A DNA stretch of 64,000 nt from Quercus robur. Taxonomy: Eukaryota; Streptophyta; Magnoliopsida; Fagales; Fagaceae. Of this stretch, positions 1-10,592 are shown one piece after another (position 1 is the stretch's first letter; every line of letters begins with the position of its first letter). The DNA is taken from NCBI RefSeq assembly GCF_932294415.1, contig NC_065544.1, positions 36,078,310-36,142,309 of the forward strand, read 5' to 3'. The notes beneath the pieces are model-generated. The model worked only from the letters and a program-made list of their open reading frames with translations, searched no databases and was not told the origin of the DNA. The translations under genes were made by a program, and so were the position numbers.

Positions 1-272
1 AGGTAATTCCAATCCTTGTGGGCAAACAATTTTGGGATGTCGATGTCAAAAAGTGATGATTGATTAACAACCCTCTTAACTAATGGTGTAGCATCTTTGA
101 AGTAATTTTCATGAGTCTGAAAGGCAGCATAAGATTTGAACTTGTTGGGATCGAACACTCCTGACGATGAACGAGTCCTTTTTATTCTAGGTGAGAGGTC
201 ATCAACATCAATGACAGGTTCCTTTCCTTTGCTACTACCTCCTTTCATAGCTGCTCTCTTAAATGGAGACAT
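1..272 (-). mobile_element. env-like / 'putative plant transposon' ORF of the left Copia fossil, partial
   Basis: An open frame starts with ATG at 272 and reads to the window edge, about 90 residues. It begins with a basic, Ser/Gly-rich leader, then an acidic patch and an R/K-rich stretch (PRIKRTRSSSG). After that comes a segment with aromatic spacing (FKSYAAFQTHENYF, later DIDIPKLFAHKDWNYL). The 'W-x-x-L' segment resembles the N-terminal part of the extra ORF carried downstream of gag-pol by SIRE-type plant elements, often labelled env-like or putative plant transposon protein. It has a leader of about 500 bp behind a promoter-like array (770-1138). Membership is inferred from position and general resemblance. 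Confidence 0.5.
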
Positions 273-769
273 TTTCACTCTGCATCATATTTCATCAAAA
301 AGAATAAAAGAAACCCCACAATACCACAAACATTATTAGCAATGGGTCATTACAAGGATAATGATGAAAACCCTAAAAACTTGAGATAAAGTTCCTAAAC
401 AAGACAATGAGTGTGTATGTGTCACTAATGACCTAATATTAACTCAAGATAGAGTAGATCAGTAAATAACCACCAAAAATCATACAAAGATTTCATCAGA
501 ATATCATATACCCATGAACAATCAAGAGATATACAAATATTAGTAGAAAAACACAATCCAAGAGGAATATGCAGTAGGGGAGAAAGATAAGGAGTAAGAG
601 ACAAAAACCCAAACCTTTCCTTGAAGAATGAGAAAGTGGTGACAAATTAGTTGAAACTAATATGTGTGAGCACGATGGTGTTGAAGAAGAACAGTCACTG
701 GATGCGAGGGAAAGAAATGAAAACCCTTCTTGAAACCAGTATAGAAAAAGAATCTTCCTATGCAACACA

Positions 770-1138
770 TGTGTTTTTCGCGACTACATCAAGTCGCGTG
801 CCAGTCGCCATGGCCAGCCACCAGAACACTTGAAAGAAAAATTTTGAAAAATTTTCTAAGTGTTTTTCATGACTGGAAGTTCCACTCGCGAGAGAGTTGT
901 GAACTGAGTTGCGAAAATCTCTATGTACCCCTCTCTACTGGACTTTCCACCCGCGAAAAAGTCGCCAACCTGAGCCGCGAAAAACATGAAATTCCAAATT
1001 TTTGAAAAATATTATAAGTTTTTTTCACGACTGAAGCATTTACCTGCCAATGAGTCACCAGTGAATCATGAAAAATCTATGTGATGGACTCGCGACTGGG
1101 GCATGCGACTAGTTCTACTCACGACTGAGTCGCCAGAA
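770..1138 (-). promoter_or_regulatory. internal promoter-like array of GCGACT/AGTCGC half-sites
   Basis: The stretch upstream (minus sense) of the env-like ORF is dense in the words CGCGACT, AGTCGC, ACTCGCG and their degenerate forms, on both strands and partly as dyads such as CGCGACT...AGTCGCG near 779-796. The surrounding DNA is AT-rich, so the CG-containing words stand out. The same word set occurs in the 5' LTR of this element around 6880-7080. The 12-mer CTCGCGACTGGG is identical at 1089-1100 and 6896-6907. Promoter function is inferred from its place before the ORF leader. Confidence 0.45.
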
Positions 1139-1143
1139 CTGGG

Positions 1144-3047
1144 TGTGAGAGACCGCGCCCCCGACCCGTTTTATGATGTGTTGGGCCAAATCCACGTGAA
1201 TGGGTGGAGTCGTGTTATTGCCTCTCAAAATGGATGTTCGACTAGTTATATTTTCCCCTTTAGATGAAGGGTTTTACAATAGAGTCGTCATTTATTTAAT
1301 TATTGGAAAAATAAGAAAACCATAATTGAAAAATTTCCCATTTTGTTAATTTGAAATTGAATTTACATTGATCATAGGAAAATTACATGGCTTTGGTTCT
1401 AGATACAATCTAAGATAAAGTACATGGCTTTGTTTCCTAGTTACAATCTAAAAATCGAAAATTACATGGATACGCATTTAATCTACTAACCCTTGATCTA
1501 AACTTGGAGGCTATGTTACAAGATGGGAAGGTGTTAGGCACCCACCTTGCCCGGTGAAACCGGTCTTCTAGACTATGGTGGTCAACATTCATATCATATC
1601 ATCCAATATGTCAATCAATTTGCATGTTGAATTTAATGTGTGTGCATGTGATAAACCCTAATTCAATTTATTAAGCATGACATTTGGATTGAGAAATAAA
1701 CTCTAGTGAATGTGTGTGGATAGTGATAACCTAGATTCAAGGATTTGAAAGAATTACTAAACAAACATGTTTTTCATATTTTTAATGTGAATTTAAGATT
1801 AAATCTAGTGATATGCATGAACATGTGATGAACAACTAAGAACATGTGAATAACACATAAGAACATTCAAACATATTCAAGAGAATTATCATGTTTTAAT
1901 CTTAAATTCTCATCATGACAATATAAGCAAACAGTTAGGGAAGGGGATTATACCTTCATGCAAGATCCATGTAATGGAGGAAGAGATTCTTGATGGAGGT
2001 CCTAAGGGTGGAGGAAATGAAGAACTAGGAGAGGGAGAGTGAGTCTCACTCAATACCTTGAGTCTTAGGAAGACCAAGATATGACAAGACTACTCAACTT
2101 CACTAGAACTCAAGAGAAGAAAAGAGAGGGGGATTTTTTTGTGTTGGAATGATGGAGAGTGGGGTTTATATAGTAGTGGTGAAGGAAATATGAATGGAAG
2201 GCCATTTAATGAGAGTTGACAAGGAATCATGAACCTAAACCTCATTTTAGCCTTTGGGAAAATCTGGTGCGTTAAATGGAAAGATTGGTGGGAGTGAGGA
2301 GTAAGCCAAAATTCGGTTTTCCCGTAGCTGCTGTGACAGCCTATAGAGCCAACTTTGAAAAATCATATCTACCTCAATTCTGATCGGAATTGTCTCATTC
2401 TTGTACTCAAATTGAAGCCCCGAATGTCTAGTTTCTGGGAAAAATATCCTCATTCACAGATTCAAAATATTCTGAGAGATATCAATGAAATGGTAAGCAG
2501 ATGTCATTTGTTAGAAAATGGTTTCAACACAAATAACATTAATAGGTCTCCAAATTAGCTCCCAATTGACATTAAATGGTTCCAATCACTCTCATTTCAA
2601 ACTTAATTGGCTCTAAATTTACTCTAATTAAAAGATAATTGCACAAATTACTCATTGAATAATTAATGTTTAACTATCTAGTTAATTAGGTGTATGCAAC
2701 TTTACCATAAAATGTAGTCCTAACCAATCAAATTATGACACATCATCGATCTCAAATTGATTATATTTATAACCAGTTGAAATCAATTGTTCATAATCAT
2801 ATATAGTCAGACTCAATTTGTAATAGTGCATCTCAACCATTAAAACTTGATTTGATGATAACTTTCAATCTAATGCTCCGATTAGGGCTCATGACCAGTC
2901 GATTTGATCGTTACAACATCAAGATCATTTTGGTGAAATGAGATTAAGGATCTAATGACCAGAATCAAGATGCATATTTCCAATGTGAAATTACCCTTTT
3001 ACCCTTCATGTGAGGTTAAATACGGGTTGCAAAATAGGGTGTCAACA
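1144..3047. mobile_element. solo LTR (probably Gypsy Tat/Ogre-like) with 5-bp target duplication
   Basis: The block starts TGTGAGAG and ends GTGTCAACA. It is flanked by the perfect direct repeat CTGGG at 1139-1143 and 3048-3052, the expected signature of an integrated LTR. A phrase near 1510-1550 (GGTGTTAGGCACCCACC) is one I associate with Tat/Ogre-like LTRs. No internal region lies beside it, so it reads as a solo LTR of 1904 bp left by LTR-LTR recombination. It sits inside the left Copia fossil between its gag and env-like parts and is therefore younger than that element. Confidence 0.8.
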
Positions 3048-3052
3048 CTGGG

Positions 3053-4093
3053 CAATACAATTTTTGAAATTTTAGACAATTTCTGCAAAAACAAAGTACT
3101 TTCCAAAAATAACTAAAACAGTCAAATCTTTTTGTGATTGATCAACAAAGATTGAGCATGTGAAAACAAATTTAATCAAGTATAATCACATGAATGAATA
3201 TGGCATTCATTGAACATAGACATGTATGTTATGTGTGAATATCAAAGATGAGATAGTCCATAATCTAACGTGATGCTTCAATAATCAATTCAATCAAGGC
3301 ATACACAACTAGCACTAGATAATGTAATCCATCTCAATTATAGAAATATGCATATATGACCTCCCACAAAGCTTTGAGTATAATATCTTTGAAGCTTTTC
3401 ATTTGGCTCCATGTTTGACTTAACATTTGATCTTTTTGAATCAACATATCTCGTTGTGAGATTGATGTTTGAAATTTTCGATATTTCACTTTAATGAGAT
3501 AGCCTTTGGCTTTTTGGGCATCATACAATTTTTAATTTTTGGTTGCTTTCCTTTTTTTCTAGTCAAATACTAGTATATGTGATAGGCTTTTGCAACTCAA
3601 TATCTCTTTTTATTTGGAAATTTACATTTGGTGAGCTCTTTTAGCAAAAACAACAAAATAAAGAGTGGAAAGATATATAGACACAAGTTTATGTATGTCT
3701 CAAAATCAACAAAACCATTCACTAATCATTCATGACAAGGTTGAAGATCTATTTACAATAGTCACATAGATTTCAAGATTTCTCCCACAATGATATGAGT
3801 GCATAGGGAACAAGTTATGCTCGTAGATACATAAAGCCATTTGCACAAATGTACAAGGTAAAGCATATTTTGAGACAAAACTCAACAATATCGATCAATC
3901 TTTTTGGATTTTCTAATTTTTATATGGTTTTTGGATTTTTGACACACAAGAAGGAAAAGATTGATTAGAAGCAACAATATAAAAACAAAAAAAGAAAATA
4001 AAACAAACAAACAATTTTCAATTCTCATAATTAATAAACCAACCAATAGTCACACAATACAGGAAGTATTAATGCATGGACATGTGGTAATGC
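3053..4093. other. non-coding interval of the left Copia fossil
   Basis: This AT-rich kilobase lies between gag and the inserted solo LTR. No domain is recognisable on either strand and the short open frames are chance. The right-hand fossil has a similarly placed non-coding interval (about 25100-26650). Confidence 0.5.
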
Positions 4094-6061
4094 TTATGCA
4101 TGAGTATCCTTCATTACCCACACGTAACGTGTGTTTGGGGTGATATCCTTATAAGATTGGGTACGAGAGTTAGGATTTTCAAACCTTCTAGTGAAGCTTT
4201 CCAAGCAGTTGGTATATGCACCAATCATCTTCATCACATTTATCATTTCGAGATCAACATTTCGATCTCTTGATGACTCAACAGCCCAAGTCCTCATGTC
4301 ATTTCTTGGCCTTCTTGACCTTTGATCACTAGCATTCCTCAATACTCTCAGCTTATGATAATGGGGTTGGGTGTGCCCTTGAAGTCCGCAGTAATGGCAT
4401 ACATGATTCGTTCTAGGACCTTTTCGTGATCGTGGAAGAGATTTTGCTCTGCCTTCAAACCTGACCACAAATTGATTATAGGGCTTGTTCAACACCCGCT
4501 GGTCAGTTACATTCTTCTTCTTCTCAATATTTGCCTTTTCAACAGTAGGGGCAACTACAACCAGCTCTTTGGCCTTCACAAACTTCATTTCTTTGGAGAT
4601 GTTCACAACTAAACTACTTTCTATGGTGTATTCTAATCCAGTCTTGTTGGGGAAGGTCTTTTGAGAAGAAATCACATCCTCAAGCTTCTTTGTAGAGACT
4701 CGCTTTACCTTGGCATTTGCTTGAACCACCTCAAGCTCAAGGAATTTTACCTTGGTGTAAGCTTCGGTTAGCTCGCCATTTAGCGTCTTTATCTCACACT
4801 TGGCCTCCTTATATTTCACTAGAAGACTTTTATAGTCCTCCTCGGCTTTCTTCATCTTTTTCACAGCTGCCTTAGCCACCCTTGCATATTCTCCTGACTT
4901 CTCAAGTAGAGAATTGTAGTTCTCTTTAAGACCAGTTGTATCTTCATCTTCTTTTACATATGATTCTTCTACAATTCCCATGATTTCCTCATCACTATGC
5001 TCCCCAAGCTCTTCCACAAGCAAATTCAAGTCCTCTAAAGACTCAACATGGGCAACAGTCATGAATGCTAAGAAATTCCCTTCTTAATCACAGCTATCCT
5101 CTGAATCAGAGGTGGAGGAATTTGAGTCACTGAGAGTGGTGGCATACACCTTGCCCTTCGATCTCAGATAATTAGGACATTCCTTTTTGAAATGGCCCTG
5201 TCCATTACACTTAAAACAAGTGACTTAGATAATTAGGACATTCCTTCCCTTCTCTCTTTTTGAAGTCCTTCTCCTTTCCAAAACTCATGAATTCCCTTTA
5301 TCACCAAATTTCTCATTGTTCTTGAACTTTAGAAATTTTAAGAAATTCTTTGCAAGGTAGGCAATATCCTTTTCTATTGCATCCTCATCCGATGAACCAT
5401 GACGTTCTATCCTTTCATTTATCGTCTTAAGAGCCTGTGATTTGCTCTTTCTTTGATTTGGTAATGAAAGTTCATACGTTTGGAAAGAACCAATCAGCTC
5501 TTGGACTTTGATTTCATCAAGGTCTTTGCTCTCCTCAATTGGAGTCACCTTTGCACGGAAGCTCTCTGGCAACGAACGAAGAATTTTTCTTACAACTTTC
5601 GAGTCCTCCGTTTTCTCTCCCAAGTTAAACTTGCCAATTACCACTTCATTTAGCTTACTATAGAAAGAGTCAAAGAACTCATCCTCGCTCATCCTGAGCT
5701 CTTCAAACCGGGTAGTTAGCATCTGTAGCTTTGTGTCCTTAACTTTCTTTGTACCCTCATAAGTGGTCTCCAAAATCTGCCATGCTTCCTGGGCAACGGT
5801 GATATGAGAAATCCGATGGAATTCATCTAGGGACACACCACAAAAAATTGCATTAAGTGCTTTACTATTAGCGTTTGACGTCGCGAGGGATGCCTTATCC
5901 CAAGTGGATTTGGCTACCTTTGGCATCGTCCAACCTATTTCAACAACATCCCAAACAACCCCATCTATCGAGCATAGAAATGCTCTTATCCTTACCTTCC
6001 AAAAGGCATAGTTGCTACCATCAAAATATGATGGAGCATTTAAAGATTGAGACCGATCCAT
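4094..6061 (-). mobile_element. Copia gag region (UBN2-type gag plus zinc knuckle), fossil
   Basis: Minus-strand frames begin with ATG at 6061 (MDRSQSLNAPSYFDGSNYAF). The first part contains the classic Copia gag landmarks: 'FDGSNYAFWKVRIRAF' near residues 14-29, 'AWQILETTYEGTKKVKDTKL' near residue 92, and the 'EDEFFDSFYSKLNEVV' and 'RKILRSLPESF' blocks. The later part (4094-5062) is a Lys/Glu-rich coiled-coil-like segment followed by a zinc-knuckle region (CHYCGLQGHTQPHYHK). In a whole element this protein builds the virus-like particle. It is broken in more than one place and is treated as a fossil. Its likeness to SIRE-lineage gag is from memory. Confidence 0.85.
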
Positions 6062-6116
6062 CTCAATATGGGGTCAAGGATCACACTATGGTAATGAAAC
6101 CAATAAAAGTGTACTC

Positions 6117-6128
6117 GCTCTGATACCA
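6117..6128 (-). other. primer-binding site, initiator tRNA-Met type
   Basis: In minus sense the bases read TGGTATCAGAGC, the standard plant Copia primer site complementary to the 3' end of initiator tRNA-Met. It lies two bases inside the LTR end, between the 5' LTR and gag, and fixes both orientation and LTR boundary. Confidence 0.85.
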
Positions 6129-6130
6129 AT

Positions 6131-7229
6131 TGAAAGTTCAATTAGTGTATAAAACACTATGAACGTTTAGACCCCTAATTTATAAATTACCAATTCAAGC
6201 TTAATGTCAAACAATTAATGTGCAGAATATGAACATAATCTTAAAATAGAATTGATAAAAAATCTAAACCAAATAAAATCACATCCACAACAGAAAATAA
6301 ATAGAAAAGATTAAAGGAAGAAAGATGCAAACACAGGGATAACACTCGATGTGTTATCGAAGAGGAAACCGAAACTCTCGGCGTAAAACCTCTCCACCAC
6401 CCTCTAAACAGTAAACAATCCACTAAAGAATGTAGTTAGAATACATGAACAGCAAAAGACCCTCAAAGCCTAATCTACCCAATGTACCTAAGCTCTCCAA
6501 GCTCCTACTCCAATGAGGTTATGCTGAACCTATTTCTTCTTTAACTTACTGGATTCCGCTACTGGACCATAGCATTAACCAATATGAAATTAGTCCCTTC
6601 TTAACTGTTTCCCAAACACCAAATGACCTTCTCATAGATATGGGTATGGTGAGAAAATGTTTTAATAATGTACCTCTCAAGGATTTGACAATGGAGAGAA
6701 AGAGAGCAGAGGAATTTGAAGGGTCTAAATGTGAAGATTGTGGATGAATCAATCTTGTTTTTCTTTAGAGTTTCTCTCTCAAAATTCTCTCTGGAAACTC
6801 TCTGAATATCGTGGGTATAAGGGTCTATATATAGTAGGGTGAGAAGAAATGTGAAAAGTCAGTTTTTCCCAAACAGGGTGGTCTGGCGACTTGACCTCGC
6901 GACTGGGCTGAGTCGCGAGTTCAAGCCGCGAGCTAACGGCCTGGCCAGCCTGGTACTTTTGTCTTGTAATGCAACAGCTGACATGACTCTTCAACTCCTC
7001 TACATGCTCCACACGTATGCCAACTTTGGCAGCTTGCCAGTCATGAGTTACATATGAGTCCAACCGCGAGTCTCTGCATCCTTGCACAAACTTGAGCATT
7101 TCTTCTCACTCTCTCACTCACTGCCCTTACATAATTCCCACCTAAATACAGGGTTACTAGTTGCTAAAATACAAGCAAATTTAGCACGGAATAAAGTCAA
7201 CAAGATGGTTAATAAAATTCAACCTTACA
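6131..7229 (-). repeat. 5' LTR of the left Copia fossil
   Basis: In minus sense the block begins TGTAAGGTT and ends AACTTTCA two bases before the primer site, an imperfect terminal inverted pair of the TG...CA type (1099 bp). It carries a TATA-like CTATATATAG at 6825-6834. Upstream of this in minus sense (about 6880-7080) is a cluster of CGCGACT/GAGTCGCG words matching the internal array at 770-1138. The right boundary is inferred from the terminal symmetry only, because the partner LTR is outside the window. Confidence 0.65.
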
Positions 7230-7574
7230 ACTTTTTTTTTAGTTTTTTTATTCTAATAATTTTTTCTTTATATTTTTTTCTTGAAATTCTAGCTTTTTAG
7301 ACTCAAAATAATAATAACAAAATAAAATAAAAATTTATATTTTCATTTAATACATTATTAGTAGCATAGAGAATAAATTTGCACATATGAAAGTGAGTGT
7401 TATGAGTATAGTCTAAATTTTGTAGGAGAAAGAGAATGGAGGAAAAAAAACTCATGGACTTGCTATTTCATTAGACTAAATTAAGTTTCCCAATAATTTT
7501 TTGTTAACAAAGTCTAACAAATTGTTTGAATAAAATAAAACCACAAATTCTAACAAAAAAACTCATTTTAAACC
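7230..7574. other. AT-rich spacer, no feature seen
   Basis: Long T and A runs and degenerate AT-rich sequence separate the left fossil from the first BSP relic. I see no gene or element boundary. Confidence 0.4.
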
Positions 7575-7715
7575 CACATGTCTATGTATCGTATGATACA
7601 TACGATTCACCGATACGATATGATTCATACGATATGCATCTATGTATCGGAAGATTCATGAGCACTTATGATACACTCCTACGATACGAAACTTTTTGTA
7701 CACGATACGATACTG
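7575..7715. repeat. cluster of TACGAT/ATCGTA words
   Basis: Variants of GATACGAT, TATCGTATGATAC and ATACGATT recur many times within about 140 bp, directly before the BSP remnant, and once more at 7787-7800 (TATCGTACGATA, a perfect palindrome) at the seam of an 88-bp tandem duplication. The words fit no element terminus I recognise. Confidence 0.55.
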
Positions 7716-8115
7716 ACAACAATGATACCAGCTACATTGAAGGCATAAAGGGAGATATCAAGTGGGACTTTAATTGCGTATCGTACGATACTGACAACAA
7801 TGATACCAGCTACATTGAAGGCATAAAGAGAGATATCAAGTGGGACTTTAATGGTGTACTTTACCATGAAATGGTACACGTGTGACAATGGTATGGTCAA
7901 AGGTCTTTTAGATTGGCTCCAGGAGAATTGATTGAAGAAATTGCTGATTATGTGAGGCTAAAGGTAAATTATGCGCCTAGCCACTGGGCCAAGCCTGGGA
8001 AGGAATAAAATGGGATCAAGGCTATGATGTTACTAAAAAGTCTGTAGATCACTGCAATGGCCTTAGAAAGGAGAATTTGCATCTCAAACCTAACTTTTCT
8101 AGACAAGACGACTGG
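7715..8115 (+). pseudogene. basic secretory protein (BSP) remnant of a divergent subgroup
   Basis: The + strand encodes the conserved core of a BSP metallopeptidase-like protein: YIEGIKGDIKWDFNGVLYHE, with an HEMVH zinc motif near 7867-7881, then an in-frame TGA where the family has Trp-Gln-Trp. Beyond it, in shifted frames, are recognisable blocks: IEEIADYVRLK (about 7930-7963), YAPSHWAKPGK (about 7970-8003) and WDQGYDVT (about 8010-8033). An 88-bp tandem duplication repeats the YIEGIKGDIKWDFN stretch (copies start near 7711 and 7799). The 5' half, including any signal peptide, is missing. HEMVH and KWDFNG differ from the HESTH and KTEITG of the intact neighbours, so this is not a recent copy of them. 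Confidence 0.85.
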
Positions 8116-8226
8116 TCATCCTTTCCATTTAATATTGAGTGATTGAAGTAACACTACAAATTGATTATATAAACCTTAAATTGATGTGTCATCAATTATA
8201 AAAATATTTGATAATTATGTTGTTAA

Positions 8227-8445
8227 AGTCAACTACACATATTTATTGTTACGACAGTTGTAAGCAAACTAATATCATAATGAACATGATTGGTGGGTTT
8301 TATTCTACTAATCATATTTATTGTTACATCAAATTTAAGCAAACTAATATTATAATGAATGTAATTGGTGAGTTTTATACCACCAATTACTTGTTATGTT
8401 GTTATGTTTAACTAATCATATTTATTGTTACATCAAATGAAAAGA
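8227..8445. repeat. three imperfect direct repeats of about 80-105 bp
   Basis: The phrase ATATTTATTGTTAC recurs at about 8229, 8312 and 8418, the first two followed by AAGCAAACTAATAT and a similar tail. This makes a short degenerate tandem array in an otherwise featureless AT-rich stretch (8120-8700). Confidence 0.6.
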
Positions 8446-8727
8446 TGAGAACTTTTCTCATAATCTAGGATGTAAAAGAAGATTATTCAAGTGAATACAA
8501 ATTTGCTTAGAAGATAAATTTTGTAATAAAAGTGATTTCCTTATAAGAATTTTGTCCATAGTTATAACAAAAAAATAAAGGGTAAGTTACAAGTTCATTC
8601 AACGTATTTAACTTAGGCATTAAACCGTTACATTAATCATGTTCAATAAAATATTGAGGTATTATTTTAGTGCATATGTGTATGTACAAGATGTATTACA
8701 TAAATCCAATAAATTCATCTAAAGACT

Positions 8728-9465
8728 TTCAATGGACCAAAATTTTGGAGAAGTAAATTATATTTTTAATGGACAAATTTTTATTTAGGATGTTCAAGTT
8801 TTTTTTAGGGTGGTTGATTTTTTTTAGGGTGGTCAACAATCCATATTAATTTAGAATTTTTTTAATTATTTGTAAAATTTATTTATTTTTCAAGTTTGAG
8901 GATGGTCCTGTGACCTGAAAATTATATCTTGTACTCAGCATATATGCCGGGTTTCTCACACACAGGTGGGCCCCACACACTGTGGGACCCACCAGTGTGT
9001 AAGTGACCTGGCATATCATTAAATCTTAGTTAGCAATTGTTACTAATTTTAATTTACATATCATTAAATTTTTTTTTCTACCGGTAACAATTTGCCACAT
9101 AAGATTTGTTATGAAAGTGTTGAGAACATGTTGTAAACATAATACTTCTCAAAATTTTTTTGTTCAATTTTCAATGGACCAAAATTTTGGAGAAGTCAAA
9201 CTATATTTTTAATGGACAAATTTTTATCTAGGATGTTCAAGTTTTTTTTTGAGTGGTCAACAATCCATATTAATTTAGAATTTTTTATTTTTTTATTTTT
9301 TATGTATAAAATTTATTTATTTTTCAAGTTTGAGGGTGGTCCTGTGACCCGAAAATTATATCTTGTACTTGGCATATATGCCAGTTTCTCACACATAGGC
9401 GGACCCCACAAACTGTGGGACCCACCATTGTGTAAGTGATCCGGCATATATGCCGGATACACCAT
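8728..9465. repeat. pair of direct repeats of about 290 bp upstream of the first BSP gene
   Basis: Copy 1 (about 8728-9019) and copy 2 (about 9168-9465) share CAATGGACCAAAATTTTGGA, AATGGACAAATTTTTAT, GTGGTCAACAATCCATATTA and a GC-richer tail with GGCATATATGCC and GGGACCCACCA. They differ by scattered substitutions and small indels. A short hairpin-prone segment in the tail (CCCCACACACTGTGGGACC type) lies in both. The second copy ends about 160 bp before the TATA box of the first intact BSP gene, so part of it may act in that promoter. Confidence 0.75.
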
Positions 9466-9623
9466 ATACTAGCTCCATGTGACTACCCTCAATTATCTAT
9501 GGCGCGGTCCCTGGGTAGGCCTGGTCCAAATCAAAGTCAATGTTGTCATCCATTAATTATAAAAACCACGCCGTGTACTATCCTCTATCTGACTAAATGC
9601 CCTAGCACCGGTCCATAGTTTCC

Positions 9624-9633
9624 CTATATAAAT
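9624..9633 (+). promoter_or_regulatory. TATA box of the first intact BSP gene
   Basis: CTATATAAAT lies 73 bp before the ATG at 9697. The same box, followed by a similar leader, precedes the other two intact BSP genes and two of the relics. Confidence 0.8.
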
Positions 9634-9696
9634 CGTAGAGCCAACCTCATTTCTTGTGCAAAACCAACTATTAGAGAAAAAAATTACAAGACAACT

Positions 9697-10380
9697 ATGG
9701 CTCCCCACATGCTTTTCCTCTCTTTCCTAGTAACCGTAGTTGTAGCCATGCATGGAATCCATGCAGTTGAATATGTTGTCACCAACAATGCTGGGAACAC
9801 TCCTGGTGGAGTTCGATTCAACAATGAAATTGGGTCTAAATACAGTAAGCAAACTTTGATTTCTGCCACAGATTTCATATGGAGGCTGTTCCAGCAAAAC
9901 AGTGACGCGGACAGAAAGAACGTGGCAAAAGTGAGCTTGTTTATCGATGACATGGATGGAGTTGCTTATGCTAGCAACAACCAGATCCATGTTAGTGCAA
10001 GGTACATCAATGGCTATTCTGGCAATGTGAAAACGGAAATCACTGGTGTGTTATACCATGAAAGTACACACATATGGCAGTGGAATGGTAATGGACAAAG
10101 TACTCCAGGAGGATTGATTGAAGGAATTGCTGATTATGTGAGGTTGAAGGCAGGATATGCGCCTAGCCACTGGGTGAAGCCTGGGCAAGGTGATAGATGG
10201 GATCAAGGCTATGACGTTACGGCTCTATTTTTGGACTATTGCAATAGTCTTAGAAATGGGTTCGTGGCTGAATTGAATAAGAAATTGAGGAATGGTTATA
10301 GTGCTAATTTTTTTGTTGAACTACTGGGGAAGAATGTAGATCAGCTTTGGAAAGACTACAAAGCCAAGTATGCAAAATAA
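9697..10380 (+). CDS. plant basic secretory protein (BSP family, putative secreted zinc metallopeptidase)
   Basis: An intronless 227-residue protein. Residues 1-23 are a signal peptide (hydrophobic FLSFLVTVVVAM, cleavage expected after GIHA), so the mature protein of about 204 residues should enter the apoplast or cell wall. The core has HESTH at residues 121-125 (H121, E122 and H125 as candidate zinc and catalytic residues), then PGGLIEGIADYVRLKAGY (137-154), where D146 may be the third ligand, then WDQGYDVTA (168-176) and a single Cys, C182. Length and motif order match PF04450 proteins such as tobacco NtPRp27, which are induced by wounding, viruses or elicitors. Peptidase activity is inferred for this family. 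The start is supported by the signal peptide and a good ATG context (A at -3, G at +4). Polyadenylation signals AATAAA follow at 10413. It differs from the gene at 33812 by 18 residues, 17 of them before residue 100. Confidence 0.95.
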   Translation: MAPHMLFLSFLVTVVVAMHGIHAVEYVVTNNAGNTPGGVRFNNEIGSKYSKQTLISATDFIWRLFQQNSDADRKNVAKVSLFIDDMDGVAYASNNQIHVSARYINGYSGNVKTEITGVLYHESTHIWQWNGNGQSTPGGLIEGIADYVRLKAGYAPSHWVKPGQGDRWDQGYDVTALFLDYCNSLRNGFVAELNKKLRNGYSANFFVELLGKNVDQLWKDYKAKYAK

Positions 10381-10412
10381 GGGTGCTGATTAAGAGCTAA
10401 TTTATATGTATG

Positions 10413-10418
10413 AATAAA
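10413..10418 (+). terminator. polyadenylation signal of the first BSP gene
   Basis: AATAAA lies 33 bp after the stop. The same 3' UTR words (GTGCTGATT, GAATAAAATG, GAGATAAATAAA) follow the other two intact genes. Confidence 0.6.
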
Positions 10419-10504
10419 ATGTACGTTGTACCGTTCAATTACGTACTTCATGAGATAAATAAATGTGCTTGGATTATTACTTATATTGCCTTCATGTACT
10501 ACGG

Positions 10505-10508
<4 letters not shown>

Positions 10509-10535
<27 letters not shown>

Positions 10536-10592
10536 TCTTATTTGTTGGCTGTTTTTAGCTTTATCAGTTTGAAAAAAAAAAAAAAAAAAAAA
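10509..10592. repeat. (AT)n microsatellite and A-run in the BSP 3' flank
   Basis: An (AT)n tract of about 26 bp (10509-10534) is followed by a long A-run near 10573-10592. Neither the 34.5 kb nor the 54.5 kb paralogue has the AT tract at this place. Confidence 0.8.

Larger units (their letters stand above)
1..7229 (-). mobile_element. SIRE-type Copia LTR retrotransposon fossil, runs off the left edge
   Basis: Read on the minus strand, the parts come in order: 5' LTR (6131-7229), primer-binding site for initiator tRNA-Met (6117-6128), gag (4094-6061), a non-coding stretch (3053-4093), an unrelated solo LTR inserted at 1144-3047, a promoter-like array (770-1138) and an env-like ORF open to the window edge (1-272). 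No protease, integrase or reverse transcriptase is recognised. The gag resembles the SIRE/Maximus lineage, which is known for an extra env-like ORF. The element is broken in several places; the 3' LTR is outside the window, so LTR age cannot be read. The nested solo LTR shows it is not recent. Confidence 0.75.

Noticed and set aside
9684-10005. Minus-strand frames across the BSP genes (also at 33851, 53894 and 59052)
   Set aside because: Antisense shadows of the BSP coding sequence; they recur only because the genes are paralogous.
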